The notes under the pieces are model-generated. The model made no database searches. It had not been told where the DNA came from and saw only the letters and a list, made by a program, of their open reading frames with translations. The position numbers were made by a program, and so were the translations under genes. A DNA stretch of 64,000 nucleotides from JAAXHV01 sp965205405. Its GTDB lineage: Bacteria; Pseudomonadota; Gammaproteobacteria; Eutrophobiales; Eutrophobiaceae. Of the stretch, positions 31,304-40,673 are shown in pieces (within the stretch, counting starts at the first letter, position 1; the number at the start of each line of letters is the position of its first letter). Location of the stretch: the NCBI GenBank assembly GCA_965205405.1, contig OZ242169.1:868001-932000 (forward strand). Reading direction: 5' to 3'.

Positions 31304-33535
31304 TTAGAAATGATAGGATACGCTGCCGCCGACCCAGCGCGGACGGCCGTAATATTCCTCAATCCAGCCGAGCAGGGCAGCAATGTCAAAGGATTGAACC
31401 ACGTATTCTTCGTCAGTGACATTATCGGCAAACACAGCAACCTCCCATTTATCATCCGCCGATGTCCATGAAAGTCGGGCATTGGCTATATGATAGCCGT
31501 TTTCACTAACCGCATCCGCCAGGGTCAGTGCATGGTAATGTTTGGATCTATAATGAATATCACCTTGTACGGCGATAACGCCGTTCTGTACCGGCCATTC
31601 ATAGCGGATCAGACCATTCAGGTTCCATTTGGGGGATTGAATAGACGTGGTTTTTGTACCGTCAGCCAGGATAACGTCCATATCGTTGTAGGAAATACCA
31701 AAGGCCAGGTCCAGACCCGTCGAGGGTGTAACATATAACTCGGCTTCAAACCCCATACTCTCGGCATCCGGGGCGCTGACGACGTTGGTGGCCAGACCAA
31801 CGATGGTGAACGCCTGGAAGTCTTTATAATCATTGTAGTAGGCAGAGACATTAAGACGCGCCCGGCCGTCAAACAGGGAGGACTTGAGGCCAAGCTCAAA
31901 GGCATTCAGTTCTTCTTCATTGAACTGAAATTGTGCATCGTACTCCGGCGTGCCGGGATCGGCCACCAGGTAGGCTTCCAGCGGCGCATTGAAACCGCCG
32001 CCTTTTACTCCCCTGTTCCAACTTGCATAAGCCAGCCAGTCATCGCTGGGTTGCCAGTCAAGTTCGAGTTTCGCCGACCATAGGCCTTCACTATACTCGC
32101 CGCTGAATCCACCTAGAGGAGCCAGGATATTCGGATTGCCGTTACGTTCAACGCTACCGTCATTCAAAAATGCGACAAAGTTATTTTCATAGCTGTAATC
32201 AACCTTCTCGTCAATCCAGCGAAAACCGCCAATCACGGTGAACTGGTCGCTGAGTTGGTATTCAAGCTGTCCAAACAATGACCATGAATTTTTTTCCTGG
32301 ATATAGGGGCTGTCCAGGCCGGTATAGTTACCCATGCCATCAGTGCCGGCCGCACCTGACGGGTCCACGCCAAGCAAGGGGATCTCCGCGCCGTTGGCAT
32401 CGGCAATATCAATACTCAGGTAATAAAAACCGGCAACCCAGCGCAGTGCATCGGTCTCTCCGTTCAGACGAATTTCATTGGACCACTGTTCGGCATCCGT
32501 GCTCAGAAAGAAGTTGAAGTCGGCCAGCGGGCTGGCATCGGAATCCTCGATGTAATCCCGTTCAACACTCTGCCGGTCCATGATGACAGTCAGCAGCTTG
32601 TCACCCAGGTTCCACTTGAGAGTACCGCTGAAACCATAGGTCTCCAGGTCATTGTGACCCAGCTTGTCATAGTCGCCGGCATAGTTATCGCGGTCGGCAT
32701 CACAATACCCGTTGAAGTTGGTGAACTCGCCGCATCGATTCTTTTCCTTGACTCCGTTGCCGTCAGCGCCTATCGAGCCGGCGACGTTTTCAAAAAACCC
32801 GGTGCGAATCTCCTGCAGAGAATAGCGGGCGTTCAGCAACAGGGAAAAGTCCTCGCTCGGTTCAAACAGGAGCTGCGCCCTGCCGGCATAATCATTGGCA
32901 TTGTTCAGGTCATCATCCGGATCAACGCGGTTTTCAACGTAACCGCTGTTATGATGCGTGGATACGGACAACCGGGCAGACACTCCCTCTGTCAACGCGC
33001 CGTTAACGGCGCCCTGGAATTTTACCTGGTCATATTCACCCACGGTTACCTGGCCGTAACCGCCGAATTCCTGTTCGGGTTTATTGGTTACGAAGTGGGC
33101 CAGTCCGCCGGTGGCGTTACGGCCGTACAAAGTGCCCTGCGGCCCGCGCAGGATCTCGACCCGCTCCATGTCGAACAGCATGAAGCCGGCGCCGGACATC
33201 TGCGAGATATACACTTCATCCACGTAGAGGGAAACGGGACTTTCCTGGTTGGCGACGAAGTCACTGTTGGCTGCCCCACGGATTGCCAGGCCATAGTTGG
33301 CTTCGCCGTTGGGTTGAACGGTATGAACACCGGGAGCTAATGCGGTAATTTGCTGGGCGTTCGTGTAGCCCAATTGGCGCATCTGTTCACCGGAAAAAGC
33401 GGTAATGGCAATACCGACGTCCTGGATATTCTGTTCACGCTTTTGCGCGGTAACGATAACCTCTTCCAGCACCTGGGCATTTACTGAGCCGGCAAATATT
33501 GACACCAGCAGGATAATTGCAGTTTTGTTTACCAT
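31304..33535 (-). CDS. TonB-dependent outer-membrane receptor
   Basis: A 743-residue receptor with a signal peptide (MVNKTAIILLVSIFAGSVNA), a TonB-box-like EEVIVTAQKRE, a plug domain (QNIQDVGIAITAFSGEQM to GRNATGGLAHFVTNKP, residues about 35-150) and a beta-barrel ending in VGGSVSYHF. The plug motif RVEILRGPQGTLYGRNATGG is intact. Such receptors of the iron-independent type carry complex organic molecules across the outer membrane. I chose Met at 33535 over an upstream start because it opens the signal peptide. Lying ahead of mauB on the same strand, it may bring in an amine or amine-bearing compound, which would be unusual because amines normally pass porins. Confidence 0.92.
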   Translation of the reverse strand: MVNKTAIILLVSIFAGSVNAQVLEEVIVTAQKREQNIQDVGIAITAFSGEQMRQLGYTNAQQITALAPGVHTVQPNGEANYGLAIRGAANSDFVANQESPVSLYVDEVYISQMSGAGFMLFDMERVEILRGPQGTLYGRNATGGLAHFVTNKPEQEFGGYGQVTVGEYDQVKFQGAVNGALTEGVSARLSVSTHHNSGYVENRVDPDDDLNNANDYAGRAQLLFEPSEDFSLLLNARYSLQEIRTGFFENVAGSIGADGNGVKEKNRCGEFTNFNGYCDADRDNYAGDYDKLGHNDLETYGFSGTLKWNLGDKLLTVIMDRQSVERDYIEDSDASPLADFNFFLSTDAEQWSNEIRLNGETDALRWVAGFYYLSIDIADANGAEIPLLGVDPSGAAGTDGMGNYTGLDSPYIQEKNSWSLFGQLEYQLSDQFTVIGGFRWIDEKVDYSYENNFVAFLNDGSVERNGNPNILAPLGGFSGEYSEGLWSAKLELDWQPSDDWLAYASWNRGVKGGGFNAPLEAYLVADPGTPEYDAQFQFNEEELNAFELGLKSSLFDGRARLNVSAYYNDYKDFQAFTIVGLATNVVSAPDAESMGFEAELYVTPSTGLDLAFGISYNDMDVILADGTKTTSIQSPKWNLNGLIRYEWPVQNGVIAVQGDIHYRSKHYHALTLADAVSENGYHIANARLSWTSADDKWEVAVFADNVTDEEYVVQSFDIAALLGWIEEYYGRPRWVGGSVSYHF

Positions 33536-33617
33536 TTGATACCCCCATGAAACACTGATTGCGGAGAAATTCTTATATTTGGGCACTACTGTATCACTAT
33601 TTTAGGACAAATGTCTA

Positions 33618-33637
33618 AATAGGTCAATAGTCCTATT
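33618..33637. promoter_or_regulatory. Inverted repeat AATAGG-N8-CCTATT, possible TetR operator
   Basis: Perfect 6-base arms with an 8-base centre stand between the divergent receptor and TetR genes, in an AT-rich stretch that also holds GACA-AA-TGTC (33605-33614). The position fits an operator controlling both directions. Inference only. Confidence 0.4.
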
Positions 33638-33712
33638 GAAAAAATAGGAAATTTTCTTCCAATGTTCTAAAATGCTCTGACACTTGCAGTAAAATGTTGT
33701 TGGAAACCACCA

Positions 33713-34366
33713 ATGCTAATTCGTCAGCGCAAAGCTCTGAACCGATCGGGGACAGCTACTCATGAAAAAGGGATATCCCGGTTAATCAGTATCCTGAATG
33801 CAGCCAGGGAGGTATTCATAGAAGCGGGTTATGCAGCCTTGACCATGCGCAAAGTCGCGGCCCGCGCCGGCATCTCTATCGGTAATCTTAACTATTACTA
33901 CCGCACCAAAGAAGATTTATTGCGCGACCTGTTGGAGTACGTCATCAATGATTACCTCGAAGAATTTACTCGCCGCCGACTGATTGCAGGACATTCTCCT
34001 GAAAAACAACTACAGGCCGTACTCACGTTCTGGATTGAAGACCTGGGTACCCCGGAAACAACCGTTTTTTTCCCGGAACTGTGGGCATTGGGAAACCATG
34101 ATCCCCATATTGCCGAGCTGGTTGATGACCTTTATGCAAAGGCCAGGTTGCCTCTGAACGAGCTGATCCCGCAAATCAATCCGACTCTGACCAAAAAAGA
34201 AGCTGAGCAGATTGCGCTATATATGTGTGCAGCGATGGAAGGCCTGACCGTATTCGTGGGGAACAGCAAGTCCTGGTCCGGTCAGATTAAGGAAATTAAG
34301 CAGGTTACCATCAGGAATTTTATGGAGTTGATCAAGAATACGAAAGGCAGACGCAGGCAAAGATGA
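33713..34366 (+). CDS. TetR-family transcriptional regulator
   Basis: A 217-residue repressor-type protein. The N-terminal helix-turn-helix (ALTMRKVAARAGISIGNLNYYYRTKEDLL, residues about 38-67) is followed by an all-helical ligand domain. It overlaps the acyl-CoA ligase start by four bases (ATGA), so it is made together with that enzyme. It is divergent from the receptor-mauBA unit and may repress both, with a CoA ester or acid as signal. Confidence 0.9.
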   Translation: MLIRQRKALNRSGTATHEKGISRLISILNAAREVFIEAGYAALTMRKVAARAGISIGNLNYYYRTKEDLLRDLLEYVINDYLEEFTRRRLIAGHSPEKQLQAVLTFWIEDLGTPETTVFFPELWALGNHDPHIAELVDDLYAKARLPLNELIPQINPTLTKKEAEQIALYMCAAMEGLTVFVGNSKSWSGQIKEIKQVTIRNFMELIKNTKGRRRQR

Positions 34367-36054
34367 ATACACGACTCAGCTTTGTCAGTGGCGCCGGCAC
34401 GAAACCGCTTATTTACCAGACTATTGGTAATGCATTGCAGGTGACCGCAGAAACCTATCCGGAGCAGGAAGCCCTGGTCGTACGCCACCAGGACGTCCGT
34501 TGGACCTATCAAGAACTGAACCGGCGCGTGGATGATTGTGCCGCCGGTTTAATTGCCCTGGGCTTTGAACCCGGTGACCGGGTCGGGGTCTGGGCGCCCA
34601 ACTGTGCCGAATGGGTACTCGCCCAGTTTGCCACGGCCAGGGCCGGCCTGATCCAGGTGAACATCAACCCGGCGTACCGTACTCATGAACTGGAGTACGT
34701 GTTGAATAAGGTATCCTGCAAGGGCCTGATCACTGCAAGCCGGTTCAAGAGCAGTGATTACATTGCCATGTTGCAGGAGTTGGCGCCGGAATTAAATTGC
34801 GCCGAACCCGGTCGGTTATCCGCGCCCAGGCTGCCCCACCTGAAAGCGGTCATTCGACTGGGTGAGGAGGAGACCCCCGGTTGTTATAACTTTTACGATA
34901 TACCGGCGAGGGCCGGCGCTGTTGAGAAACAACAGTTGGGCAACCTGGCCACCGTCCTGCAACCCGATGACGCCATTAATATCCAGTTCACCAGCGGCAC
35001 GACCGGATCGCCCAAGGGCGCGACCCTGACCCATTTCAATATCCTCAATAACGGCTACTTTGTCGGCGAGGCCATGAATATCACGGAACAGGACCGGGTC
35101 TGTATTCCCGTACCGTTTTATCATTGTTTCGGTATGGTGCTGGGCAACCTGAACTGTATTACCCATGGCGCTGCCATGGTCATACCCAATGACGGTTTTG
35201 ACCCCACCCTGACCCTGGCGACGGTGAGTGCAGAGATGTGTACGGCTTTGTACGGCGTTCCCACCATGTTTATCGCCGAACTGGACCTGCCTGACTTTTC
35301 CGATTATGACTTGACCAGCTTGCGTACCGGTATTATGGCCGGGTCGTCCTGTCCCATAGAAGTCATGAAACAGGTGGTTACCAAGATGAACATGACAGAG
35401 GTGACCATCGCTTACGGCATGACGGAGACCAGCCCGGTCAGTTTTCAAAGCAGCACTGATGATCCGGTGGAGCGCCGTGTTTCCACAGTAGGTCGTATCC
35501 ATCCCCACGTCCAGGTCAAGATCATCGACCAGCAGGGCCGGACCGTAGCAACAGGTGAGAAGGGGGAATTGTGTACCCGGGGCTATAACGTCATGTCGGG
35601 TTATTGGGATGAGCAGGATAAGACCGGGGAAGCCATCGACGCGGCCGGCTGGATGCATACGGGAGACTTGGCTACTATCGATGCGGAAGGCTACTGCAAC
35701 ATTGTCGGGCGCTTAAAAGACATGGTGATACGCGGCGGCGAGAATATCTACCCCCGCGAAGTCGAGGAGTTCCTGTATGGTTACGACAAGATTCAGGATG
35801 TTGCAGTATTCGGCGTACCGGACGACAAATTCGGTGAACAACTCTGTGCCTGGATAAAACTTAAAGAGGGACAGAAGGCCGACGAGGTTGAAGTCAAGGC
35901 GTTCTGCAAAGACAGGATTGCCCACAACAAGGTGCCGCACTATGTCCGGTTTGTCGACGAGTTCCCCATGACGGTCACCGGTAAGTTGCAGAAGTTCATC
36001 ATGCGCGACAGGATGATCGAGGAACTGGGCCTGACGATCCGGGAAACCGCGTGA
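34363..36054 (+). CDS. Fatty-acyl-CoA ligase (AMP-forming)
   Basis: A 563-residue ANL ligase of the long/medium-chain fatty acid type. Seen: IQFTSGTTGSPKGATLTHF near residue 210, YGMTETSPVSF near 350, GWMHTGDLATIDAEGYCNIVGRLKDMVIRGGENIYPREVEEF (in the hinge region) and VTGKLQKFIMRD with the catalytic lysine. It belongs to the same superfamily as the ligase at 7.0 kb but to a different branch (ENIYPREVEEF type). Coupled to TetR, it may activate an acid formed from the aldehyde released by the amine dehydrogenase, an inference from position. Confidence 0.92.
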   Translation: MNTRLSFVSGAGTKPLIYQTIGNALQVTAETYPEQEALVVRHQDVRWTYQELNRRVDDCAAGLIALGFEPGDRVGVWAPNCAEWVLAQFATARAGLIQVNINPAYRTHELEYVLNKVSCKGLITASRFKSSDYIAMLQELAPELNCAEPGRLSAPRLPHLKAVIRLGEEETPGCYNFYDIPARAGAVEKQQLGNLATVLQPDDAINIQFTSGTTGSPKGATLTHFNILNNGYFVGEAMNITEQDRVCIPVPFYHCFGMVLGNLNCITHGAAMVIPNDGFDPTLTLATVSAEMCTALYGVPTMFIAELDLPDFSDYDLTSLRTGIMAGSSCPIEVMKQVVTKMNMTEVTIAYGMTETSPVSFQSSTDDPVERRVSTVGRIHPHVQVKIIDQQGRTVATGEKGELCTRGYNVMSGYWDEQDKTGEAIDAAGWMHTGDLATIDAEGYCNIVGRLKDMVIRGGENIYPREVEEFLYGYDKIQDVAVFGVPDDKFGEQLCAWIKLKEGQKADEVEVKAFCKDRIAHNKVPHYVRFVDEFPMTVTGKLQKFIMRDRMIEELGLTIRETA

Positions 36055-36063
36055 ATGGTTATT

Positions 36064-36255
36064 GCCACAGAGGACACAGAGAACTCAGAGATACAGGTTT
36101 AATGTCTTCGTGTAGTCCGGTTACACCAGGTGATTGATTCGCTTCGGTTTGGTCCAGCAGTTTTAAGTCACAGGCAGGATGACAATAAACAATCAGGTCA
36201 CCCATAAATCAAAAAGCTTCTCGGCCCACTCTGTGTTCTCTGTGTCCTCTGTGGC
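36064..36255. repeat. CACAGAG inverted repeat element, copy 4
   Basis: Left arm GCCACAGAGGACACAGAGAAC... (36064-36091) and right arm CCACTCTGTGTTCTCTGTGT...GGC (36226-36255), about 134 bases apart. The inner GATGACAATAAAC and AAAAGCTTCTCGG words recur in copy 5, so the element has a conserved interior and not only ends. It lies between the ligase and gatB, which converge. Confidence 0.85.
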
Positions 36256-36277
36256 TATATCCTTTGCGGCTTACTGA

Positions 36278-37723
36278 CTATTCCCCCAGTCTCTCGGACA
36301 GTAGTTGGTTGACCTGTTTCGGATTGGCCTTGCCTCTGGATTTTTTCATTACCTGCCCCACAAAGTAGCCGATCATTTTCCCCCGTTTCTGCGCCGGGGC
36401 ATTGCGGTATTGTTCCGCCTGCGCGCTGTTTTCGGCAATAACCGCATCCACCAGCCGTCCTATTTCAGCGCTGTCGGTAAGCTGTTTCAGCCCCTGTTTT
36501 TCGATGATATCATCGACAGCGCCATCTCCCCGCCATAAGGCTTCAAATACCTGCCTGGCGATTTTGTTTGAGATAGTGCCGTCGGCAATACGCTTTACCA
36601 GGCCTCCCAGCATCTCTGCGCTTACCTTACCGGCATTGATGCCGATATTATTCCGGTTCAACGCGGCGCCCAACTCGCCCATAATCCAGTTCGCAACCAG
36701 TTTGGCTTCACCCTGAGCGGCGCTTACGGCAGCCTCAAAATAATCGGCTGTGTCCTTGTTCGCGACCAGGTAGCCGCTGTCATATTCCGACAAACCGAAA
36801 TCTGCCATGAAACGCTGTTGTTTTTGTTCCGGCAACTCCGGCAGCTGCTTTCTGACAGCCTCGATGTAGTCGTTATCTATGACCACCGGAGGTAGATCCG
36901 GGTCGGGGAAGTACCGATAATCGTTCGCATCTTCCTTGCCTCGCATAGAGCGGGTTTCATTCTTGTCCGGGTCGAACAGGCGGGTTTCCTGCACCACCTT
37001 ATTACCTGACTCGACGAGGTTGATTTGCCTGCTGATTTCATAATTTATCGCTTGTTCAACAAAGCGAAAGGAATTGATATTCTTTATCTCAGCGCGGGTT
37101 CCCAACCTGGTTTCACCTTCGGGCCTGATTGAAATGTTCGCATCACAGCGGAATGAACCCTCCTGCATGTTCCCGTCGGAGATCTCCAGGTAGCGAACCA
37201 GGGAATGGATTTTTTTCATCAGCACAACCGCCTCCCCGGCAGACCGCAATTCCGGTTCGGAAACGATCTCTATCAACGGCGCTCCGGCCCGATTCAGATC
37301 AACCGCGGTAAATCCCGGGAAACCCTCGTGGATGGATTTGCCGGCATCTTCTTCCAGGTGCGCCCGGGTAATACCGATCTCCCTGGTTTTACCGTCATAC
37401 TGAATTTGTATTTTACCCGAGCTTACGATCGGCAATTCATACTGGCTGATCTGGTAGCCTTTGGGCAGGTCCGGGTAAAAATAATTTTTTCTTGCAAAGA
37501 CAGACCGTTTTGCAATGACAGCATCGATCGCGAGGCCGAATTTGACCGCCATCCGTATCACTTCCTTGTTGATGACCGGCAATACGCCGGGGAGTCCCAG
37601 GTCAACGGCACATGCCAGGGTGTTCGCGGTTGCTCCAAACCGATTGGCCGCGCCCGAGAATATTTTACTCCGGGTAGCCAGCTGCACGTGCATTTCAAGG
37701 CCGATGACGGATTCCCATTGCAT
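36278..37723 (-). CDS. gatB: Aspartyl/glutamyl-tRNA amidotransferase subunit B
   Basis: A 481-residue subunit that binds misacylated tRNA and phosphorylates the glutamyl or aspartyl ester in the GatCAB complex. Seen: WESVIGLEMHVQLATRSKIF, YFYPDLPKGYQISQYELP, NRAGAPLIEIVSEPE and DYRYFPDPDLPPVVID. The C-terminal YqeY-like helical domain (FVGQVMKKSRGKANP) is complete. Third gene of gatC-gatA-gatB, 2 bases after gatA. Its presence implies glutamyl-tRNA(Gln) and/or aspartyl-tRNA(Asn) amidation. Confidence 0.96.
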   Translation of the reverse strand: MQWESVIGLEMHVQLATRSKIFSGAANRFGATANTLACAVDLGLPGVLPVINKEVIRMAVKFGLAIDAVIAKRSVFARKNYFYPDLPKGYQISQYELPIVSSGKIQIQYDGKTREIGITRAHLEEDAGKSIHEGFPGFTAVDLNRAGAPLIEIVSEPELRSAGEAVVLMKKIHSLVRYLEISDGNMQEGSFRCDANISIRPEGETRLGTRAEIKNINSFRFVEQAINYEISRQINLVESGNKVVQETRLFDPDKNETRSMRGKEDANDYRYFPDPDLPPVVIDNDYIEAVRKQLPELPEQKQQRFMADFGLSEYDSGYLVANKDTADYFEAAVSAAQGEAKLVANWIMGELGAALNRNNIGINAGKVSAEMLGGLVKRIADGTISNKIARQVFEALWRGDGAVDDIIEKQGLKQLTDSAEIGRLVDAVIAENSAQAEQYRNAPAQKRGKMIGYFVGQVMKKSRGKANPKQVNQLLSERLGE

Positions 37724-37725
37724 GA

Positions 37726-39180
37726 TTATTGCAGGCGCTCCGGTACCTGTTTATGCCAGTCAGTCATTCGCTGATATTGATGAGCGATGTTCAACAGCCT
37801 GGCTTCATGGAAATAATTTCCGATGATCTGCATGCCTATCGGCAGGCCGTTACTGGATCCGGCCGGGATTGAAATGGCCGGCAATCCGGCAAGATTGACG
37901 CATACGGTATAAATATCGGACAGGTACATGGATACCGGATCATCGATTCGGGAACCCAGGGGAAACGCGGTTGACGGCGTCGTCGGCGTTATGATGACGT
38001 CAACCCGATCCAGCGCGGCGCGGAATTCATCCCGCAGCAAACGCCTCACCTGTTGCGCTTTAAGATAATAGGCATCGTAATACCCCGCTGACAGCACATA
38101 AGTCCCAATCATTATCCTGCGCTTGACCTCATTGCCGAAACCTTCGCCGCGGGTACGGGAAAACAGGTCGTTGATATCCTCAGGATCAGCACAACGATGG
38201 CCGAAGCGCACGCCGTCATATCGGGACAGGTTTGATGAACATTCAGCCGAGGCTATCACGTAGTAGACCGGAATGGACAATTCGGTGTGGGGTAATTCGA
38301 TATCGATAATCGATGCCCCCGCCTGTTCAAATAAATTCAACGCGGCCGTGAGCGCGTCGGTAACAGGCTGTTCCAGTTGGTGGGAAAAGTATTCCCTGGG
38401 CAGACCGATTTTCAGCCCCTTGATTTCATTGTTTAGCACATCCAGGTAATTATCGACCTGGACATTGGCGCTGGTTGCGTCCTTCGGGTCAAACCCGGAC
38501 ATGGCAGCCAGCAACAAGGCCGCATCCTGTGCGGTTTGAGTGATAGGGCCGCCCTGGTCGAGGCTGGAGGCAAACGCTATCATGCCATAACGGGATACAC
38601 GTCCATAAGTGGGTTTCAATCCTGTCACCCCGCATAATGCCGCAGGTTGCCTGATTGAACCTCCCGTATCCGTTGCCGTCGCCGCCGGCACCAGTCTGGC
38701 GCTGACCGCACAGGCGGACCCCCCGGAAGAACCGCCCGGAACCCGGCTCATATCCCACGGATTTCTGACGGGGCCGTAAAAACTGGTTTCACTGGATGAT
38801 CCCATGGCAAATTCATCCATATTGGTCTTACCCAGCATGATGCTTCCGGCCGAGTTGAGTCTATCGGTGGCAGTGGCATCGTAGGGGGCAACGAAGTTGT
38901 CCAGTATTTTTGATGCACAACTGGTCTTGAAACCCGCAGTACAAAAAATATCTTTGTGGGCAATCGGCAGACCTGTCAGCGGCCCTGCCTCGCCGGCGGC
39001 GATTGATCTGTCCGCTGCTCTCGCCTGCTCCAGCGCATACTCGGGAAACAGTGAAATGAAACAGTTCAGGTCGTCGTTGAATTTTTCAGCCCGCTCCAAA
39101 CAGGCTCCGACAAGCTCTGTACTGCTGATTTCCCGCCTGTGCAACAAACGGGATAATTCCGCCAGCGTATATCCAAACAT
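37726..39180 (-). CDS. gatA: Aspartyl/glutamyl-tRNA amidotransferase subunit A
   Basis: A 484-residue amidase-signature enzyme that releases ammonia from glutamine for the GatCAB reaction. The Ser-cisSer-Lys set is visible: Lys in PIAHKDIFCTAG near residue 75, the cis-serine in GGSSGGSACAVSA near 150 and the nucleophilic serine in TDTGGSIRQPA near 175. Length is normal. It follows gatC by 28 bases. Confidence 0.96.
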   Translation of the reverse strand: MFGYTLAELSRLLHRREISSTELVGACLERAEKFNDDLNCFISLFPEYALEQARAADRSIAAGEAGPLTGLPIAHKDIFCTAGFKTSCASKILDNFVAPYDATATDRLNSAGSIMLGKTNMDEFAMGSSSETSFYGPVRNPWDMSRVPGGSSGGSACAVSARLVPAATATDTGGSIRQPAALCGVTGLKPTYGRVSRYGMIAFASSLDQGGPITQTAQDAALLLAAMSGFDPKDATSANVQVDNYLDVLNNEIKGLKIGLPREYFSHQLEQPVTDALTAALNLFEQAGASIIDIELPHTELSIPVYYVIASAECSSNLSRYDGVRFGHRCADPEDINDLFSRTRGEGFGNEVKRRIMIGTYVLSAGYYDAYYLKAQQVRRLLRDEFRAALDRVDVIITPTTPSTAFPLGSRIDDPVSMYLSDIYTVCVNLAGLPAISIPAGSSNGLPIGMQIIGNYFHEARLLNIAHQYQRMTDWHKQVPERLQ

Positions 39181-39208
39181 GTTAAAAACTATCTCCTTGA
39201 TGGATACG

Positions 39209-39496
39209 CTATTCTACGAATTTGGGTACAATGTAATAACCGTCCTCTGTCAGGGGAGCGATTTTCTGAAAATTATCTCGCCGATCTTCCTCATTTACCA
39301 CGTCAGGCCGGAACTGTGTATCGATTTCCAGCGGATGCGCCAGCGGTTCAATAGCAGATGTGTCGACTGCCTGCATTTGTTCGACCAGAGCAAGGATATC
39401 AGCCAGGTCTTTTGTATAACCGGCTATAGCCTGATCTTCTATGGTTAACCTTGCGAGCCAGGCAATATTTCGTATCTCTTTTTTATCAAGCGGCAT
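39209..39496 (-). CDS. gatC: Aspartyl/glutamyl-tRNA amidotransferase subunit C
   Basis: A 95-residue small helical subunit that holds GatA and GatB together. Seen: IRNIAWLARLTIEDQAI, the MQAVDTSAIEPLAHPLEI loop and FRPDVVNEEDRRDNFQKIAPLTEDGYYIVPK, the usual C-terminal belt. First gene of gatCAB; the 104-base gap to mreB holds the divergent promoters. Confidence 0.95.
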   Translation of the reverse strand: MPLDKKEIRNIAWLARLTIEDQAIAGYTKDLADILALVEQMQAVDTSAIEPLAHPLEIDTQFRPDVVNEEDRRDNFQKIAPLTEDGYYIVPKFVE

Positions 39497-39600
39497 AAAA
39501 ATTCTGATTTTGTTGGACTAGCGGCAATCTACCATATTTCCCGGCTTGCCCAAAATACGCGCCACTGTTAAAGTTATTGTTTTTATATGAGTCGGCAGGA

Positions 39601-40650
39601 ATGTTAAACAGGTTAAGAGGATTTTTCTCAAGCGATTTGTCTATCGATCTGGGTACCGCCAATACCCTGATTTACGTCCGTGGTAAAGGTATCGTTTTAG
39701 ACCAGCCTTCCGTGGTCGCCGTAGGAAAGACCGAGCATGGCGCAATCAATTTGAAGGCGATCCGGGCAGTCGGTAGCGCAGCCAAGAATATGCTTGGCCG
39801 AACTCCTGAACATATCAAGGCAATAAGACCGCTGAAAGACGGGGTGATCGCTGATTTCACCCTGACCGAAAAAATGTTGCAGTATTTTATCCATTCGGTC
39901 CATGGCGACACCTTTTTCAAACCCAGCCCCAGGGTGTTGATTTGTGTACCCTGCGGCTCGACCCAGGTGGAGAAGAGAGCGATTCGCGAATCCGCCCTGG
40001 GCGCGGGCGCCAGAAAGGTGTACCTGATAGAAGAACCCATGGCTGCGGCAATGGGCGCCGGCATGCCGGTAAGTGATGCGAGCGGCTCAATGATTCTGGA
40101 TATTGGCGGGGGCACAACTGAAGTGGCCGTCATTTCCCTGAACGGCATCGTTTATTCGGCTTCAGTAAGAATCGGAGGCGACAAATTCGATGAAGCCATC
40201 ATTAATTACATACGGCGAAATTATGGCACCCTGATTGGCGAAGCCACCGCCGAAAAAATCAAGAAGACGATAGGTTGTGCTTTCCCGCCGGATGAGGTCA
40301 ACGAAATGGAAATCAGGGGACGCAACCTGGCCGAGGGCATACCCCGCAGTTTTACGATAAGCAGCAATGAAATACTGGAAGCATTGCAGGAGCCGTTGTC
40401 AGGTATAGTCGATGCGGTCAAAGACGCCCTGGAAAAAACACCCCCCGAATTAGGTTCCGACGTGGTCGAACGGGGTATCGTATTGACCGGAGGCGGCGCC
40501 TTGTTACGGGACATCGACCAACTGTTGATGAAGGAAATAGGTTTATCTGTTATTGTTGCCGAAGATCCCTTGACCTGCGTCGTGCGCGGCGGCGGTCTTT
40601 TCCTTGAAATGCTTGACGAATTTGGTGACGAGATCCTGGTTTTTGAATAA
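39601..40650 (+). CDS. mreB: Rod-shape determining actin homologue
   Basis: A 349-residue bacterial actin that forms membrane-bound filaments and positions the elongation complex. Seen: SSDLSIDLGTANTLIYVRG (phosphate loop 1), SALGAGARKVYLIEEPMAAAMGAG, DIGGGTTEVAV and the closing LTGGGALLRDIDQLL. The N-terminal MLNRLRGFFSSD is the amphipathic membrane-binding end, so I start at the ATG at 39601. AGGA touches that ATG directly, which is an awkward spacing; a TTG at 39577 would add eight residues. First gene of the mre-mrd operon. Confidence 0.96.
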   Translation: MLNRLRGFFSSDLSIDLGTANTLIYVRGKGIVLDQPSVVAVGKTEHGAINLKAIRAVGSAAKNMLGRTPEHIKAIRPLKDGVIADFTLTEKMLQYFIHSVHGDTFFKPSPRVLICVPCGSTQVEKRAIRESALGAGARKVYLIEEPMAAAMGAGMPVSDASGSMILDIGGGTTEVAVISLNGIVYSASVRIGGDKFDEAIINYIRRNYGTLIGEATAEKIKKTIGCAFPPDEVNEMEIRGRNLAEGIPRSFTISSNEILEALQEPLSGIVDAVKDALEKTPPELGSDVVERGIVLTGGGALLRDIDQLLMKEIGLSVIVAEDPLTCVVRGGGLFLEMLDEFGDEILVFE

Positions 40651-40658
40651 TCTCCAAC

Positions 40659-40664
40659 GAGGAG
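40659..40664 (+). promoter_or_regulatory. Shine-Dalgarno pointing to an ATT start for mreC
   Basis: GAGGAG ends 9 bases before an ATT codon at 40674 that opens the only reading of mreC with a full N-terminal membrane helix. No ATG, GTG or TTG stands in frame between the preceding stop (40665-40667) and 40731. Confidence 0.5.
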
Positions 40665-40673
40665 TAGCGGTCT

